Source: Planctomycetota bacterium
GTDB taxonomy: Bacteria; Planctomycetota; UBA1135; GCA-002686595
Direction: 5' to 3'
Length of the DNA stretch: 64,000 nt
NCBI GenBank assembly: GCA_016714045.1
Contig: JADJNY010000001.1
Location: forward strand, 806,001-870,000
Below the pieces are notes generated by a model that saw nothing but the letters and a program-made list of their open reading frames with translations, did no database searches and was not told the origin of the DNA. Shown here piece by piece: positions 44,785 to 53,232 of this stretch. Each line of letters opens with the position of its first letter. The stretch's first letter is position 1. Both the position numbers and the translations under genes were made by a program.

Positions 44785-45300
44785 ATGACCTTCTTCACGC
44801 AGCAAGGCCGCTTCCGGCGCGTCCCGGGCGGCGCGTTCGCCGCGGACACGGCCGTCCTGACCGGCGACATCACGCTCGGGCCCGACGTCGGCATCTGGTT
44901 CCACTGCGTCGTGCGCGGCGACGACGCGCCGCTCACGATCGGCGCGCGCACGAACGTGCAGGACCTCTCGATGGTCCACGCCGACACGGGGACGCCGAAC
45001 GTGATCGGCGCGGACTGCACGATCGGCCACCGTTGCGTGCTCCACGGCGCGCGGATCGGCGATCGGTGCTTGATCGGGATGGGCGCGATCCTGCTCGGCG
45101 GGTCCGTCATCGGCGACGAGTCGCTCGTCGCCGCCGGCGCGGTCGTGAAGGAGAAGTTCGTCGTCCCGCCGCGCTCGCTCGTCGCGGGCGTGCCCGCGAA
45201 GATCGTGCGCGAGCTCACGCAGGCCGAGGTCGACGCGATCGCGACGAGCGCCGACGGCTACGTGAAGAAGATCCGGCTCTACCTCCCCGGCGTGGCGTGA
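44785..45300 (+). CDS. Gamma-class carbonic anhydrase family protein (left-handed beta-helix)
   Basis: This 171-residue hexapeptide-repeat protein has the metal triad of gamma-carbonic anhydrases: His65 (SMVHADTG), His82 and His87 (IGHRCVLHG). The coil motifs DITLGPDVGIWFHCVVRGDD and LIGMGAILLGG are typical, as is the C-terminal helix after PPRSLVAGVPAKIV. It may hydrate CO2 or, as in many YrdA/CaiE-like relatives, have another role. It ends in the GTGA that starts larE. Confidence 0.88.
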   Translation: MTFFTQQGRFRRVPGGAFAADTAVLTGDITLGPDVGIWFHCVVRGDDAPLTIGARTNVQDLSMVHADTGTPNVIGADCTIGHRCVLHGARIGDRCLIGMGAILLGGSVIGDESLVAAGAVVKEKFVVPPRSLVAGVPAKIVRELTQAEVDAIATSADGYVKKIRLYLPGVA

Positions 45301-46178
45301 GGGAGCGCTCCGTGGACGCGAGCGGTTTCGACGCGAAGGTCGCGGCGCTGCGGGCGGAGCTCGCGGGGCTCGAACGCGTCGCCGTCGCGTTCTCGGGCGG
45401 CGTCGACTCGAGCGTGCTGCTCGCGGCGGCGCTCGACGCGCTCGGGCCCGCGCCGTGGGCCGTCGACGGGAAGAGCGCGCCGCCCGCGGGCGTTTGGCGC
45501 GGCGTCGCGGGTGTGATCGCGGACTCGGCGTCGCTGCCGCGGCGCGAGCTCGCCGAGGCGCGCGAGCTCGCGCGCTCGATCGGCGCGCCGCTGCTCGTCG
45601 TCGCGACCGACGAGCTCGACGACGCGCGCTACCAGGCGAACGCGGGCGACCGTTGCTACTTCTGCAAGTCGGCGCTCTTCCGGGCGATGCGCCCGTGGGC
45701 CGAAGCGCGCGGCTTCCAGGCGCTCGCGTTCGGCGAGATCACGGACGATCTGCTCGACGACCGGCCCGGCGCGCGCGCGGCGCGTGAGTTCGGCGTCGTG
45801 GCGCCGCTCTCCCGCGCCGGGTTCACGAAGGAGGACGTGCGCGCGCTCGCGCGACGCTTCGGTCTCTCCGTCGCGGAGAAGCCCGCGTCCGCGTGCCTCG
45901 CGTCGCGCCTGCCGGTCGGAACGCGCGTGACGAAGGAGCGCCTCGCGCGCGTCGAAGCAGGCGAGGAGCGCCTGCGCGCCCTCGGCCTCGTGCAGCTGCG
46001 CCTGCGCGACCACGGCACGCACGCGCGCGTCGAAGCCGGCGCCGAGTCGCTCGAGCGCGCGCTCGCGGCTGCCGACCGCGTCGCGGCGGAGCTCCGTCCG
46101 CTCGGCTTCGAGACGGTCGAGATCGCGCGCTATCGTTCGCCCCTCGAGCGCGCGCTCGGGACCACCGGCGGGGCCTGA
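45297..46178 (+). CDS. larE: ATP-dependent sacrificial sulfur transferase LarE
   Basis: This 293-residue PP-loop protein has the nucleotide motif AFSGGVDSSVL (residues 31-41). NAGDRCYFCKSALF and KPASACLASRLPVGTR are family signatures; Cys200 in the latter is the sulfur donor that becomes dehydroalanine in Lactobacillus LarE. LarE loads sulfur into the nickel-pincer nucleotide cofactor of LarA-type racemases. No larB or larC is near, so partners would be elsewhere. GTG 45297 overlaps the carbonic anhydrase stop; GTG 45312 is an alternative. Its place next to thiS/thiG gives a small sulfur-transfer theme. Confidence 0.9.
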   Translation: MRERSVDASGFDAKVAALRAELAGLERVAVAFSGGVDSSVLLAAALDALGPAPWAVDGKSAPPAGVWRGVAGVIADSASLPRRELAEARELARSIGAPLLVVATDELDDARYQANAGDRCYFCKSALFRAMRPWAEARGFQALAFGEITDDLLDDRPGARAAREFGVVAPLSRAGFTKEDVRALARRFGLSVAEKPASACLASRLPVGTRVTKERLARVEAGEERLRALGLVQLRLRDHGTHARVEAGAESLERALAAADRVAAELRPLGFETVEIARYRSPLERALGTTGGA

Positions 46179-46395
46179 GCTGGCGCGGCGCGCGCAGGGT
46201 CGCCGGGCGGGAAGCGCGCGCCCGACGCGCACGTCGAGCGCGCGCGAGCCGTCCTCGGGCCGAGTCGCGAGCGCCCGCCGAGACCGCCGAGCTCTGTGGA
46301 GCACGTGGAGCCTTCGCCGCCGGCGCAGGCTCGAACTCGTCCGCGCGCGCAGCGCACCGTTCCCTCGCCGCCGCCGCGCGTTGTAGGCTGGCCGC

Positions 46396-47931
46396 GTGCC
46401 GGAAGCCGAGCCGTCCCGACCTCCCGACGCACCCGCCGGGGCGGGGCCGACGGCCCTCGCGCGCCGCCGCGGGCTGCGCTTCGTCCTGCTCGCGCACCCG
46501 ACCGTTCAAGGGCTGCGCTTCCTGTCGAAGCTCGTCCTCGCCTGGTTCCTGACGAGCGAGGACCTCGGCGAGGCCGTCTTCGCGTCGCTCTTCGCGCTCG
46601 TCGCCGCGCAGCTCGCGATCTTCGGGCTCGACGAGGCGCTCGTGCAGGCGCCGCGGCTCGACGCGCAGCGGTGGCGGCTCCTGCGCCGCTGGAGCGCGCG
46701 CGCCGGGCTCCTCGCAGCGAGCGGGCTCGCGGTCGTGGGCCTCGTCGTGCACCTCCTGTTCGCCGGCCTCGGCGATCATCCGCTGCTGGGGACGCTGCTC
46801 TTCGTGCTCGCGCCGATGGTGTGGATCGCGAACCGCTCCGTGCTGCCCGCGGCGCTGCTCGTGCGCGCCGGCGACTACAAGAGCGTGTTTCTGCTCGATC
46901 TCGCGCAAGTGCTCGCGCTGACGGTCGGGACGTGGATCCCCGCGGCGCTCGGCCTCGGGCCGTTCAGCCTGATCTTCGGCTGGTACGCGAACGCGATCGC
47001 GGCGGTCGTCCTCGCGGAGCGCGCGGCGCGTCGGCACGTACCGCCCGACCACGACGAGCCGGAGCTCGATCCCGTCGCGAGCACGACGCTGCGCCGCTTC
47101 GCGCGCGCGCTCTGCCTCGCCTCGCTCTCGTCCTTCGGCGTGGAGCGCCTCGACGGCCTCGCGGTCGGCGCCCGCCTCGGCCGCGCGGCGCTCGGCGCGT
47201 ACGAGCTCGCGCAGCAGCTCTCGACCGCGGCGCTCGGCTACGCGTCGAACCTCGTCGAGCGCCTCGTGTTCCCGGTGCTCGCCGACGAGGAGCGCGAGCG
47301 GAACCTCGCGGGAGCGTGGCGCGAGGCGCTGCGCATCGTGCTCGTGTTCCTGCTCCCGCTGCACGTCCTGCTCGCGCTCGTCGGCGAGGGGCTCGTCGAC
47401 GCCGCCTTCCCCGCGCGGTGGGCGCCGGCGGGCGCGCTCGTGCCCTGGCTCGCGCTCGGCGCGGGCGCGCGCGTGCTCGACCTCGTGGCGAGCGCCGCGC
47501 TCAAAGCGGGCGGTCGCGGGCGCGCGGTGTCGTGGCTCGGAGCGGCGCGCCTCGCCTTCCTCCCGACCGCGGTCGGCGTCGGACTCCAAGGCGGGCTCCT
47601 CGACGTGGCGCGGTGCGTGTGCGCCGCGCGCGTCCTGTCCGCGTTCGCGAGCACGGCGGCGGCGCTCGCGCGCTTCGGAACGGCGCCCGACGCGGCGGGA
47701 CGGCGGACGGCGCGAGCGGGCGGCGCGTTCGCGGTCTTCGCCGCGTGGAGCGCGCTCGCGTGCGTCGTGGCGTTCCTCGCGCGCGGTGCGCTCGCGCCGA
47801 TCGCGTACGTGGCCGTCGTCGTCGCGGCGGGCGCTGCGGCGTGGCTCCTCCTGCGGCTCGTCGCCGACCGCGCCGAAGTCGCGCGCGAGCTCGCTTGGCT
47901 GCGCACGCGGGCGACGGAGGCGCGCGGATGA
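46396..47931 (+). CDS. Oligosaccharide flippase-like membrane protein (MOP superfamily)
   Basis: This 511-residue protein has about 12-14 hydrophobic segments with an opening typical of polysaccharide exporters (LRFLSKLVLAWFLTSEDLGE) and a middle block LSSFGVERLDGLAVGARLGR, AALGAYELAQQLSTAAL that matches the Wzx/RfbX group. Such proteins move lipid-linked sugars across the inner membrane. A glycosyltransferase gene overlaps its end (ATGA), which supports a role in exopolysaccharide or O-antigen assembly. 217 bp separate it from larE; no clear promoter is seen there. Confidence 0.85.
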   Translation: MPEAEPSRPPDAPAGAGPTALARRRGLRFVLLAHPTVQGLRFLSKLVLAWFLTSEDLGEAVFASLFALVAAQLAIFGLDEALVQAPRLDAQRWRLLRRWSARAGLLAASGLAVVGLVVHLLFAGLGDHPLLGTLLFVLAPMVWIANRSVLPAALLVRAGDYKSVFLLDLAQVLALTVGTWIPAALGLGPFSLIFGWYANAIAAVVLAERAARRHVPPDHDEPELDPVASTTLRRFARALCLASLSSFGVERLDGLAVGARLGRAALGAYELAQQLSTAALGYASNLVERLVFPVLADEERERNLAGAWREALRIVLVFLLPLHVLLALVGEGLVDAAFPARWAPAGALVPWLALGAGARVLDLVASAALKAGGRGRAVSWLGAARLAFLPTAVGVGLQGGLLDVARCVCAARVLSAFASTAAALARFGTAPDAAGRRTARAGGAFAVFAAWSALACVVAFLARGALAPIAYVAVVVAAGAAAWLLLRLVADRAEVARELAWLRTRATEARG

Positions 47932-48947
47932 CGCCTGACGTGACCGTCGTCGTCCCGGTGCACGACGGAGCGGCGTTCCTCGCGGAGACGCTGGACAGCG
48001 TGCTCGCGCAGCGCGGCGCGACGTTCGAGGTCGTCGTCGTCGACGACGGATCGAAGGACGCGACGCCGGAGGTGCTCGCGCGCTACGCGGGCGCCGTGCG
48101 CGTCGTGCGGCAGGAGTGCCGCGGCGTGTCCGCGGCGCGCAACCGCGGCGCGGCGGAGGGGCGCGGGCGCGTGCTCGCGTTCCTCGACCAGGACGACGCG
48201 TGGGAGCCGGGCTTGCTCGCTGCGCTCCTCCCGGAGCTCGACCGCCACGCGGAATGGAGTCTGGTCCACGCGGATTCGTGGGTCGTCGACGCGCGCGGTC
48301 GAGCGCACGGCCGGCGCGGACGCTTCTTGCGCTCGCGCACGGGCTTCGGCTTCGCGGAGCTCTGTCTGCGCAATGCCGTGCCGATCGAGTCGATGCTCGT
48401 GCGTCGCGCTTCGTTCGAGCGCGCGGGCGGCTTCGATCCCGAGCTCCGGTACCTCGAGGATTGGGATCTCGCGCTGCGGCTCTCGCGCACCGGCTCGATC
48501 GGCTTCGTCGACCGGCCGCTCGCGCGCTACCGCGTCCACGCGCGCAACCTGAGCCACGCGCTCGAGCCGATGCTCGTGGAGGAGCTCGACCTGCACGCGC
48601 GCGTGCGGACGCGCTGCGCGCCGCTCTCGGTCGCGGAGCGCGCGGCGCTCGCGCTCGCGGACGTGCGTGTCGCGCTCGACCTCGCGTGGCAGGCGCTGCG
48701 GCGCGGTGACCTCCCCGCGGCGCGGACGTGGCGCGCTCGCGCAGCGGAGCTCGGCCGCGCGGGTGGAGCGCGCGCGTTCGCCGCGCGTCGCGCCCGGATC
48801 GCGCTGCTGGCGGTGCTGCTCGAGCTCGACGCGCGCGGGCTCGATCCCGTCGGGCTCGGAGACCTCGCGCGCGCGCTCCTGCCGCGGCGCCGACTCTACG
48901 GGCTCTTGCCGAACGACCTGGAATGCGTGGAGCGCATCGAACCGTGA
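47928..48947 (+). CDS. Family 2 glycosyltransferase
   Basis: This 339-residue GT-A enzyme opens with VTVVVPVHDGAAFLAETLDS and has the nucleotide-binding VVVDDGSKDAT, the SAARNRGAA loop, LAFLDQDDAWEP (DxD equivalent) and RYLEDWDLALRLSRTG (ED catalytic base region). It transfers a sugar from a nucleotide donor to an unknown acceptor. There are no membrane helices. It overlaps the flippase stop by 4 bp, and its own stop overlaps the histidine kinase start (GTGA), so all four genes to 51.8 kb may be one transcript. Confidence 0.9.
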   Translation: MTPDVTVVVPVHDGAAFLAETLDSVLAQRGATFEVVVVDDGSKDATPEVLARYAGAVRVVRQECRGVSAARNRGAAEGRGRVLAFLDQDDAWEPGLLAALLPELDRHAEWSLVHADSWVVDARGRAHGRRGRFLRSRTGFGFAELCLRNAVPIESMLVRRASFERAGGFDPELRYLEDWDLALRLSRTGSIGFVDRPLARYRVHARNLSHALEPMLVEELDLHARVRTRCAPLSVAERAALALADVRVALDLAWQALRRGDLPAARTWRARAAELGRAGGARAFAARRARIALLAVLLELDARGLDPVGLGDLARALLPRRRLYGLLPNDLECVERIEP

Positions 48948-50461
48948 GCGACGAAGGACGCGTAGATCCTGCGGGCGGACCCGTCGAAACGACGCGCTCC
49001 GGCTTGGATCGGTCCGCGCGGGTCCGTTATCACGCTCCGGTGCAGCGGAGCGGCCACGTCCGGCTGATCGCCTTCTTCTTCCTGCTCGCCGCGGGGGCGA
49101 CGGCCTTCGGCATCGCCGCGCTCGTCGCGATCGGCGCGCCGCGCGAGTCCGGCGGGATCCTGATCGTCAGCGTGTGGAGCGTCGCGATCCTCGGGTTCGC
49201 GGGCGTCTTCGCGCACCGACTGACGATCGCGAAGGCGCGCTGGAAGGAGACGCAGGACTACCTCGCGCGGATCCAACGCGCGTCCGATCGCTACCGGGCG
49301 CTGATGGAGGGCGCCGCCGACAAGCTCCTCGTCGTCGAGCCGGGGACGGGCCTCATCCGCGAAGCGAACCTGCGCGCGCGCGAGGCGCTGGCGGGCGGGG
49401 AGCGGCTCCCGGCGGCGGGCGCGGCGGAGGGCGCGGCGGCGGGCGTGGCGGAGGGCGCGCCGAGCGTCGGCCAGGCCGCGGGCGTCGATCGACCGCGCAC
49501 GACGCTGCGCGAGCTCGTGCTCCCGGGCGACCTCGAGCGGCTCGACGCCGCGGTGCGCGAGGCCGCCACCGCGGGAGGCCCCGTGTCGCTCTCGAACCTG
49601 CATCTGCACGGCGCCGGAGGGCGGACGATCGTCGTCGCGGCGCGTCTCGTCGGCATCGACCTCGAAGGCGGGCACGTCGTCCAGCTCGCGCTCCGCGACG
49701 TGACGCGCCAGAAGGAGATGGAGCGCCAGCTCGCGGTGCACGAGCGCCTGTCGTCGATCGGCCTCCTCACCGCGGGCGTCGCGCACGAGATCAACAACCC
49801 GCTCGAGGGCATCGGGAACTACCTCGCGTTGCTCGAGCGGCCGGACCTGCCGCCCGCCGATCGCGCGCGCTACCTGGAGCTCGTCCGGCACGGCTTCGCG
49901 CGCATCGGCGACATCGTGCGCGACCTCCTGCGCTTCGCGCGGCCGAAGAACGAGAGCGGAACGGCCGACGTCGCGGGGGTCGTCGAGCGCGCGCTCAAGC
50001 TGGTGCGCTACACCGAGCGCTTCCAGGGCATCGAAGTGTCGCTCGACGGGCTCGACCGCTCGCTGGTCGTGGTGGGGGACGCCGGAAGGCTCGAGCAGCT
50101 CGTGTTCAACCTCCTGCTCAACGCCGCGCAGGCGATGGACGGGAACGGGACCATCGCGATCGCGGCGCGCGCCGAGCGTGGCGCCGAGAGCGGCGAGCGC
50201 GAGCTCGTCCTCTCCGTCGACGACACGGGGCCGGGCATCGCGCCGGAGCACCTCGCGCGGCTCTTCGACCCGTTCTTCTCGACGAGCGGCGGGACCGGTC
50301 TCGGTCTCTCGGTGTCGTACGGCATTGCACGGGCGCACGGTGGTACGCTCGCGGCCGAGAATCGTCCCACGCCCGGCGGCGCGGAGACGGGCGCGAAGCC
50401 CGCGGGCGCGCGCTTCGTCCTGCGTCTCCCCTGGCCCGAGGACCGCGGAACAAGCGCATGA
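48944..50461 (+). CDS. Membrane sensor histidine kinase with PAS domain
   Basis: This 505-residue kinase has two membrane helices (RLIAFFFLLAAGATAFGIAA; ILIVSVWSVAILGFAGVF) with almost no loop between, then a PAS domain (about 110-255) interrupted by an Ala/Gly-rich insertion at 150-180. The phosphoacceptor is His281 in GVAHEINNPLEG. The ATPase has the N box LLLNAAQAMDGNG, the G1 box DDTGPGIAPEHLARLFDPFF and the G2 box TGLGLSVSYG. It is of the NtrB/AtoS type. It overlaps the next gene (its response regulator) by 4 bp, a firm sign of a two-component pair. Confidence 0.92.
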   Translation: MSDEGRVDPAGGPVETTRSGLDRSARVRYHAPVQRSGHVRLIAFFFLLAAGATAFGIAALVAIGAPRESGGILIVSVWSVAILGFAGVFAHRLTIAKARWKETQDYLARIQRASDRYRALMEGAADKLLVVEPGTGLIREANLRAREALAGGERLPAAGAAEGAAAGVAEGAPSVGQAAGVDRPRTTLRELVLPGDLERLDAAVREAATAGGPVSLSNLHLHGAGGRTIVVAARLVGIDLEGGHVVQLALRDVTRQKEMERQLAVHERLSSIGLLTAGVAHEINNPLEGIGNYLALLERPDLPPADRARYLELVRHGFARIGDIVRDLLRFARPKNESGTADVAGVVERALKLVRYTERFQGIEVSLDGLDRSLVVVGDAGRLEQLVFNLLLNAAQAMDGNGTIAIAARAERGAESGERELVLSVDDTGPGIAPEHLARLFDPFFSTSGGTGLGLSVSYGIARAHGGTLAAENRPTPGGAETGAKPAGARFVLRLPWPEDRGTSA

Positions 50462-51834
50462 AGAAGCAGCCGAACGTCCTGATCGTCGACGACGAGACCT
50501 TCGTCCGCGAGTCGCTCGCGGAGGTGCTGAAGCACGAGGGCTACGGCGTGTTCTCCGCGGCCGGCGTCGACGAGGGCGTGCGCATCCTCGGCGCCGAGAC
50601 CGTGCACGTCGTCATCAGCGACCTGCGCATGCCGAAGAAGGACGGGCTCGTGCTCCTGCGCGAGGCGAAGCGCGCGGGGATCCCGATCCCGATCGTGATG
50701 ATCACGGGCGTCGGCACGCTCGCCGAGGCCGTCACCGCGATGAAGGAGGGCGCGTACGACTTCCTGCAGAAGCCGGTCGACCCCCGCGTGCTCGCCCGCG
50801 TGGTCGAACGCGCCGCCGAGCACCACGGGCTGCTCGTCGAGGCGCGGCGCGCGCGCAACGTGCTCGCGGAGCTCGATGCCACTCGCCAGCTCGTCGGCGC
50901 GTCGTCCGCGCTCGAGCGCGCGCGCGGGATGATCGCCCAGGTCGCCGCGACGGACGCGACCGTGCTCCTTTCGGGCGAGAGCGGCACGGGGAAGGAGCTC
51001 GCGGCGTGGCTCGTGCATCGCAAGAGCGCGCGCGGCGAGGGGCCGTTCGTGCTCGTGAACTGCGCGGCGTTCGTGCCGGGCGAGTTCGAGCTCGAGCTGT
51101 TCGGCTGCAAGAAGGGCGCGCAGGGCGCCGCGGAAGAGCGCGTCGGGCGCATCGCGAGCGCGGAAGGCGGGACGCTCGTGCTCGACCAGGTCGGCGCGCT
51201 CGAGGCGAAGCTGCAGGCGCGGCTCCTGCGGTTCCTCGAGACGATGGAGCTGCAGCCGGCTGGCGAAGCGACCGCGCGTAGAGCCGACGTGCGCGTGATC
51301 GCGATCACGAACGAGGACCTCGGCGCGGCGGTGAAGGCGGGGACGTTCCGCGCGGACTTGTTCAACCGCTTGAACGTGTTCCCGGTGCCGATGCCGCGCC
51401 TCGCGGAGTTGAAGGCCGACCTGCCGGCGATCGTGAACCACCTCCTGATGCGCGCGGCGCAGAAGCGGCCGTTCGGCGGCGTCAGCTTGAAGGTGACGGC
51501 GGACGCGCTCGAGGTGCTCGCCCGCTACGACTGGCCCGGCAACGTGCGCGAGCTCGAAAACGTCCTCGAACGCGCGCAGATCCTGGCGCAGGGGCGCGAC
51601 CTCGACGCGGGGCTGTTCGAGAGCCTGCTCGAGCTGCCGCTCTCCGTGCCGAAGGGCGCGCCGGGTCCGGCGGAGTTCCAGCTCAGGAAGAACCTGGACG
51701 CGCTGGAGAAGGAGTTGGTGCAGCGCGCGCTCGTGCACACGCACAACAAGAAGAAGGAGGCGGCGATCCTGCTCGGGATCGACCCGAGGAACCTCGGGTA
51801 CTACCTCAGGAAGCACAAGTTGTCGGAGGGGTGA
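50458..51834 (+). CDS. NtrC-type response regulator with degenerate sigma-54 interaction loop
   Basis: This 458-residue protein has a receiver (Asp55 in VISDLRMPKKDG, Thr83, Lys105), an AAA+ domain from about 145, and a Fis-type helix-turn-helix at the end (KKKEAAILLGIDPRNLGYYL). The Walker A is GESGTGKE (173-180). At the place of GAFTGA it reads GAQGAA (220-225), and the Walker B reads LVLDQV, with Gln instead of the usual Glu (243-244). Both changes would weaken sigma-54 contact and ATP hydrolysis in known proteins. The arginine region RADLFNRL is kept. It may bind DNA as a repressor or a sigma-54-independent regulator. Confidence 0.88.
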   Translation: MKKQPNVLIVDDETFVRESLAEVLKHEGYGVFSAAGVDEGVRILGAETVHVVISDLRMPKKDGLVLLREAKRAGIPIPIVMITGVGTLAEAVTAMKEGAYDFLQKPVDPRVLARVVERAAEHHGLLVEARRARNVLAELDATRQLVGASSALERARGMIAQVAATDATVLLSGESGTGKELAAWLVHRKSARGEGPFVLVNCAAFVPGEFELELFGCKKGAQGAAEERVGRIASAEGGTLVLDQVGALEAKLQARLLRFLETMELQPAGEATARRADVRVIAITNEDLGAAVKAGTFRADLFNRLNVFPVPMPRLAELKADLPAIVNHLLMRAAQKRPFGGVSLKVTADALEVLARYDWPGNVRELENVLERAQILAQGRDLDAGLFESLLELPLSVPKGAPGPAEFQLRKNLDALEKELVQRALVHTHNKKKEAAILLGIDPRNLGYYLRKHKLSEG

Positions 51835-51888
51835 GCCATCTCGGCCGGTCGCGCCAGGAGTGCGACACGAAGCATGCGTCGCGATCGC

Positions 51889-52122
51889 TCAGGCCGTTCC
51901 CCGCTTGGAGCCGATCATCCGTTTGAGCTGTAAGCGTCGACCGGACTTCGCGCAGTCGCGCAGGTAGAGGCTGATCAGCGTGGGGTAGGAGCGGTCGCAT
52001 TCACGCGACAGGGACTGGAAGAAGGCGATCGTGTCCTGATCCAAGCGGATCGTCACCGAGCGCTTCAAGCGCTTCGCGTAGGGGTTCTCGACGGCCTGGG
52101 TGAAGTCGTAGCGCTTCTTCAT
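51889..52122 (-). CDS. BrnA-like antitoxin/ribbon-helix-helix protein without visible partner
   Basis: This 77-residue protein matches a common antitoxin form: MKKRYDFTQAVENPYAKRLK, then a ribbon-helix-helix with VTIRLDQDTIAFFQSLS and SYPTLISLYLRDCA. Such proteins repress their own operon and neutralise a BrnT-type RNase toxin or act alone as CopG-like regulators. The toxin gene normally precedes it, but the 77 bp upstream to the aldo/keto reductase stop hold no toxin gene. It is therefore an orphan antitoxin or a free regulator. Confidence 0.75.
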   Translation of the reverse strand: MKKRYDFTQAVENPYAKRLKRSVTIRLDQDTIAFFQSLSRECDRSYPTLISLYLRDCAKSGRRLQLKRMIGSKRGTA

Positions 52123-52199
52123 CGGGTTGGATGCTGGACGGACCGCGTCCGTTCGTGCCGGCTGTCCCTGTGCGCAGAATCATCGCGGCGGAGTTCGCG

Positions 52200-53159
52200 T
52201 CAGTCGCGCTTGTACCACTCGCTCTTCTTCCCCTGGTGCGCGCCGACCGCTTCGACGATGCGCGCCTGCTCCTTCTCGTTCGGCAGCGGTTGCGCGGCGG
52301 CGTAGCGTGCTTCGTCCCAGTACGGCACCGTGTCCGCGCCGGGGATCGCGAGCGTCACGCCGTCCTGCGCGAGCGCCCAGCGCACGAGCTCGCCGGGTTG
52401 GACCTTGCGGCCCTCGCCCACGAGCGCGCCGCCCGCGTAGATCTTCATCGCGATCACGCCGAGCTCCTTCGCGCGCGCCGTCGGCAGGAACTCCTTCACG
52501 AACGACGCATGCTTCGGGTCGAGCGGGTTGATCGGCACGAGCGCCGTCGCGAAGTCGTGGCGCTCGCAGGCCTTCACGAGCACCGCAGGGTCCTTGTGCG
52601 CGGTGATGCCGACGAAGCGCAGCTTCTTCTTCTCGCGCGCGCTCTCGAGCGCTTCGACGACGCCGCCCTTCGCGAACAGCGTTTCGACGTCCTCGTCGCT
52701 GCGCACCTCGTGCACCTGCACGCAGTCGACGTACTCCATGCCCAGGCGTTCGAGCGAGCGTTCGAGCTCGTGGAGCGCCTTGTCGCCGTCGCGCTCGAGC
52801 GTCTTCGTCGCGACGTAGAGCTCGTCGCGCGCGTGCTCCTTCAAGCCCTTCCCGACGCGCCGCTCGCTCGCGCCGTCGTGGTACGAGGGCGCCGTGTCGA
52901 AGTAGCGCGCGCCGCTCTCGAGCGCGCGCCGCACGACCGCGACGGCTGCGTCCTCGTCCTCGAGCCCGCCGAGCGGGAAGCAGCCGAGGCCGAGGATCGG
53001 CAGCGTGCGGCCCGTCTTCCCGAGGACGCGCTGCGGCAGGTCGTCCAGTTCGCCGTTGCACGGCGCCGCGAGCACGGGCTCGCCGTCCTGGCGGCGCGCC
53101 GCGAGCGGGAGGAGGAGGCCGGACGCGGCGAGGAGGAAGTCGCGACGGGGGAGGAGCAT
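52200..53159 (-). CDS. Exported aldo/keto reductase (Tat-type signal)
   Basis: This 319-residue TIM-barrel oxidoreductase starts PRRDFLLAASGLLLPLAA, a twin-arginine signal. GLGCFPLGG and ARYFDTAPSYHDGASERRVG contain the conserved Asp and Tyr; VATKTLERDG holds the Lys, and YVDCVQVHEVRSDEDVE the His. The C-terminal NADP-binding segment (LVRWALAQDGVTLAIPGADT) is standard. Members of this exported subgroup are frequent in planctomycetes; the substrate is unknown. It is convergent with the antitoxin and divergent from the BtuF-like gene with 73 bp between starts. Confidence 0.9.
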   Translation of the reverse strand: MLLPRRDFLLAASGLLLPLAARRQDGEPVLAAPCNGELDDLPQRVLGKTGRTLPILGLGCFPLGGLEDEDAAVAVVRRALESGARYFDTAPSYHDGASERRVGKGLKEHARDELYVATKTLERDGDKALHELERSLERLGMEYVDCVQVHEVRSDEDVETLFAKGGVVEALESAREKKKLRFVGITAHKDPAVLVKACERHDFATALVPINPLDPKHASFVKEFLPTARAKELGVIAMKIYAGGALVGEGRKVQPGELVRWALAQDGVTLAIPGADTVPYWDEARYAAAQPLPNEKEQARIVEAVGAHQGKKSEWYKRD

Positions 53160-53232
53160 GCCCCGATCCTACTCCTCGGAGTCCGCGCGAGCGCGACTCG
53201 TCCGAAGCGGGGCGTGCGGTAGGCTCACGCCG

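Noticed and set aside
51889..52200. A full BrnT/BrnA toxin-antitoxin pair
   Set aside because: Only the BrnA-like protein is visible; the upstream bases do not encode a BrnT-like protein.
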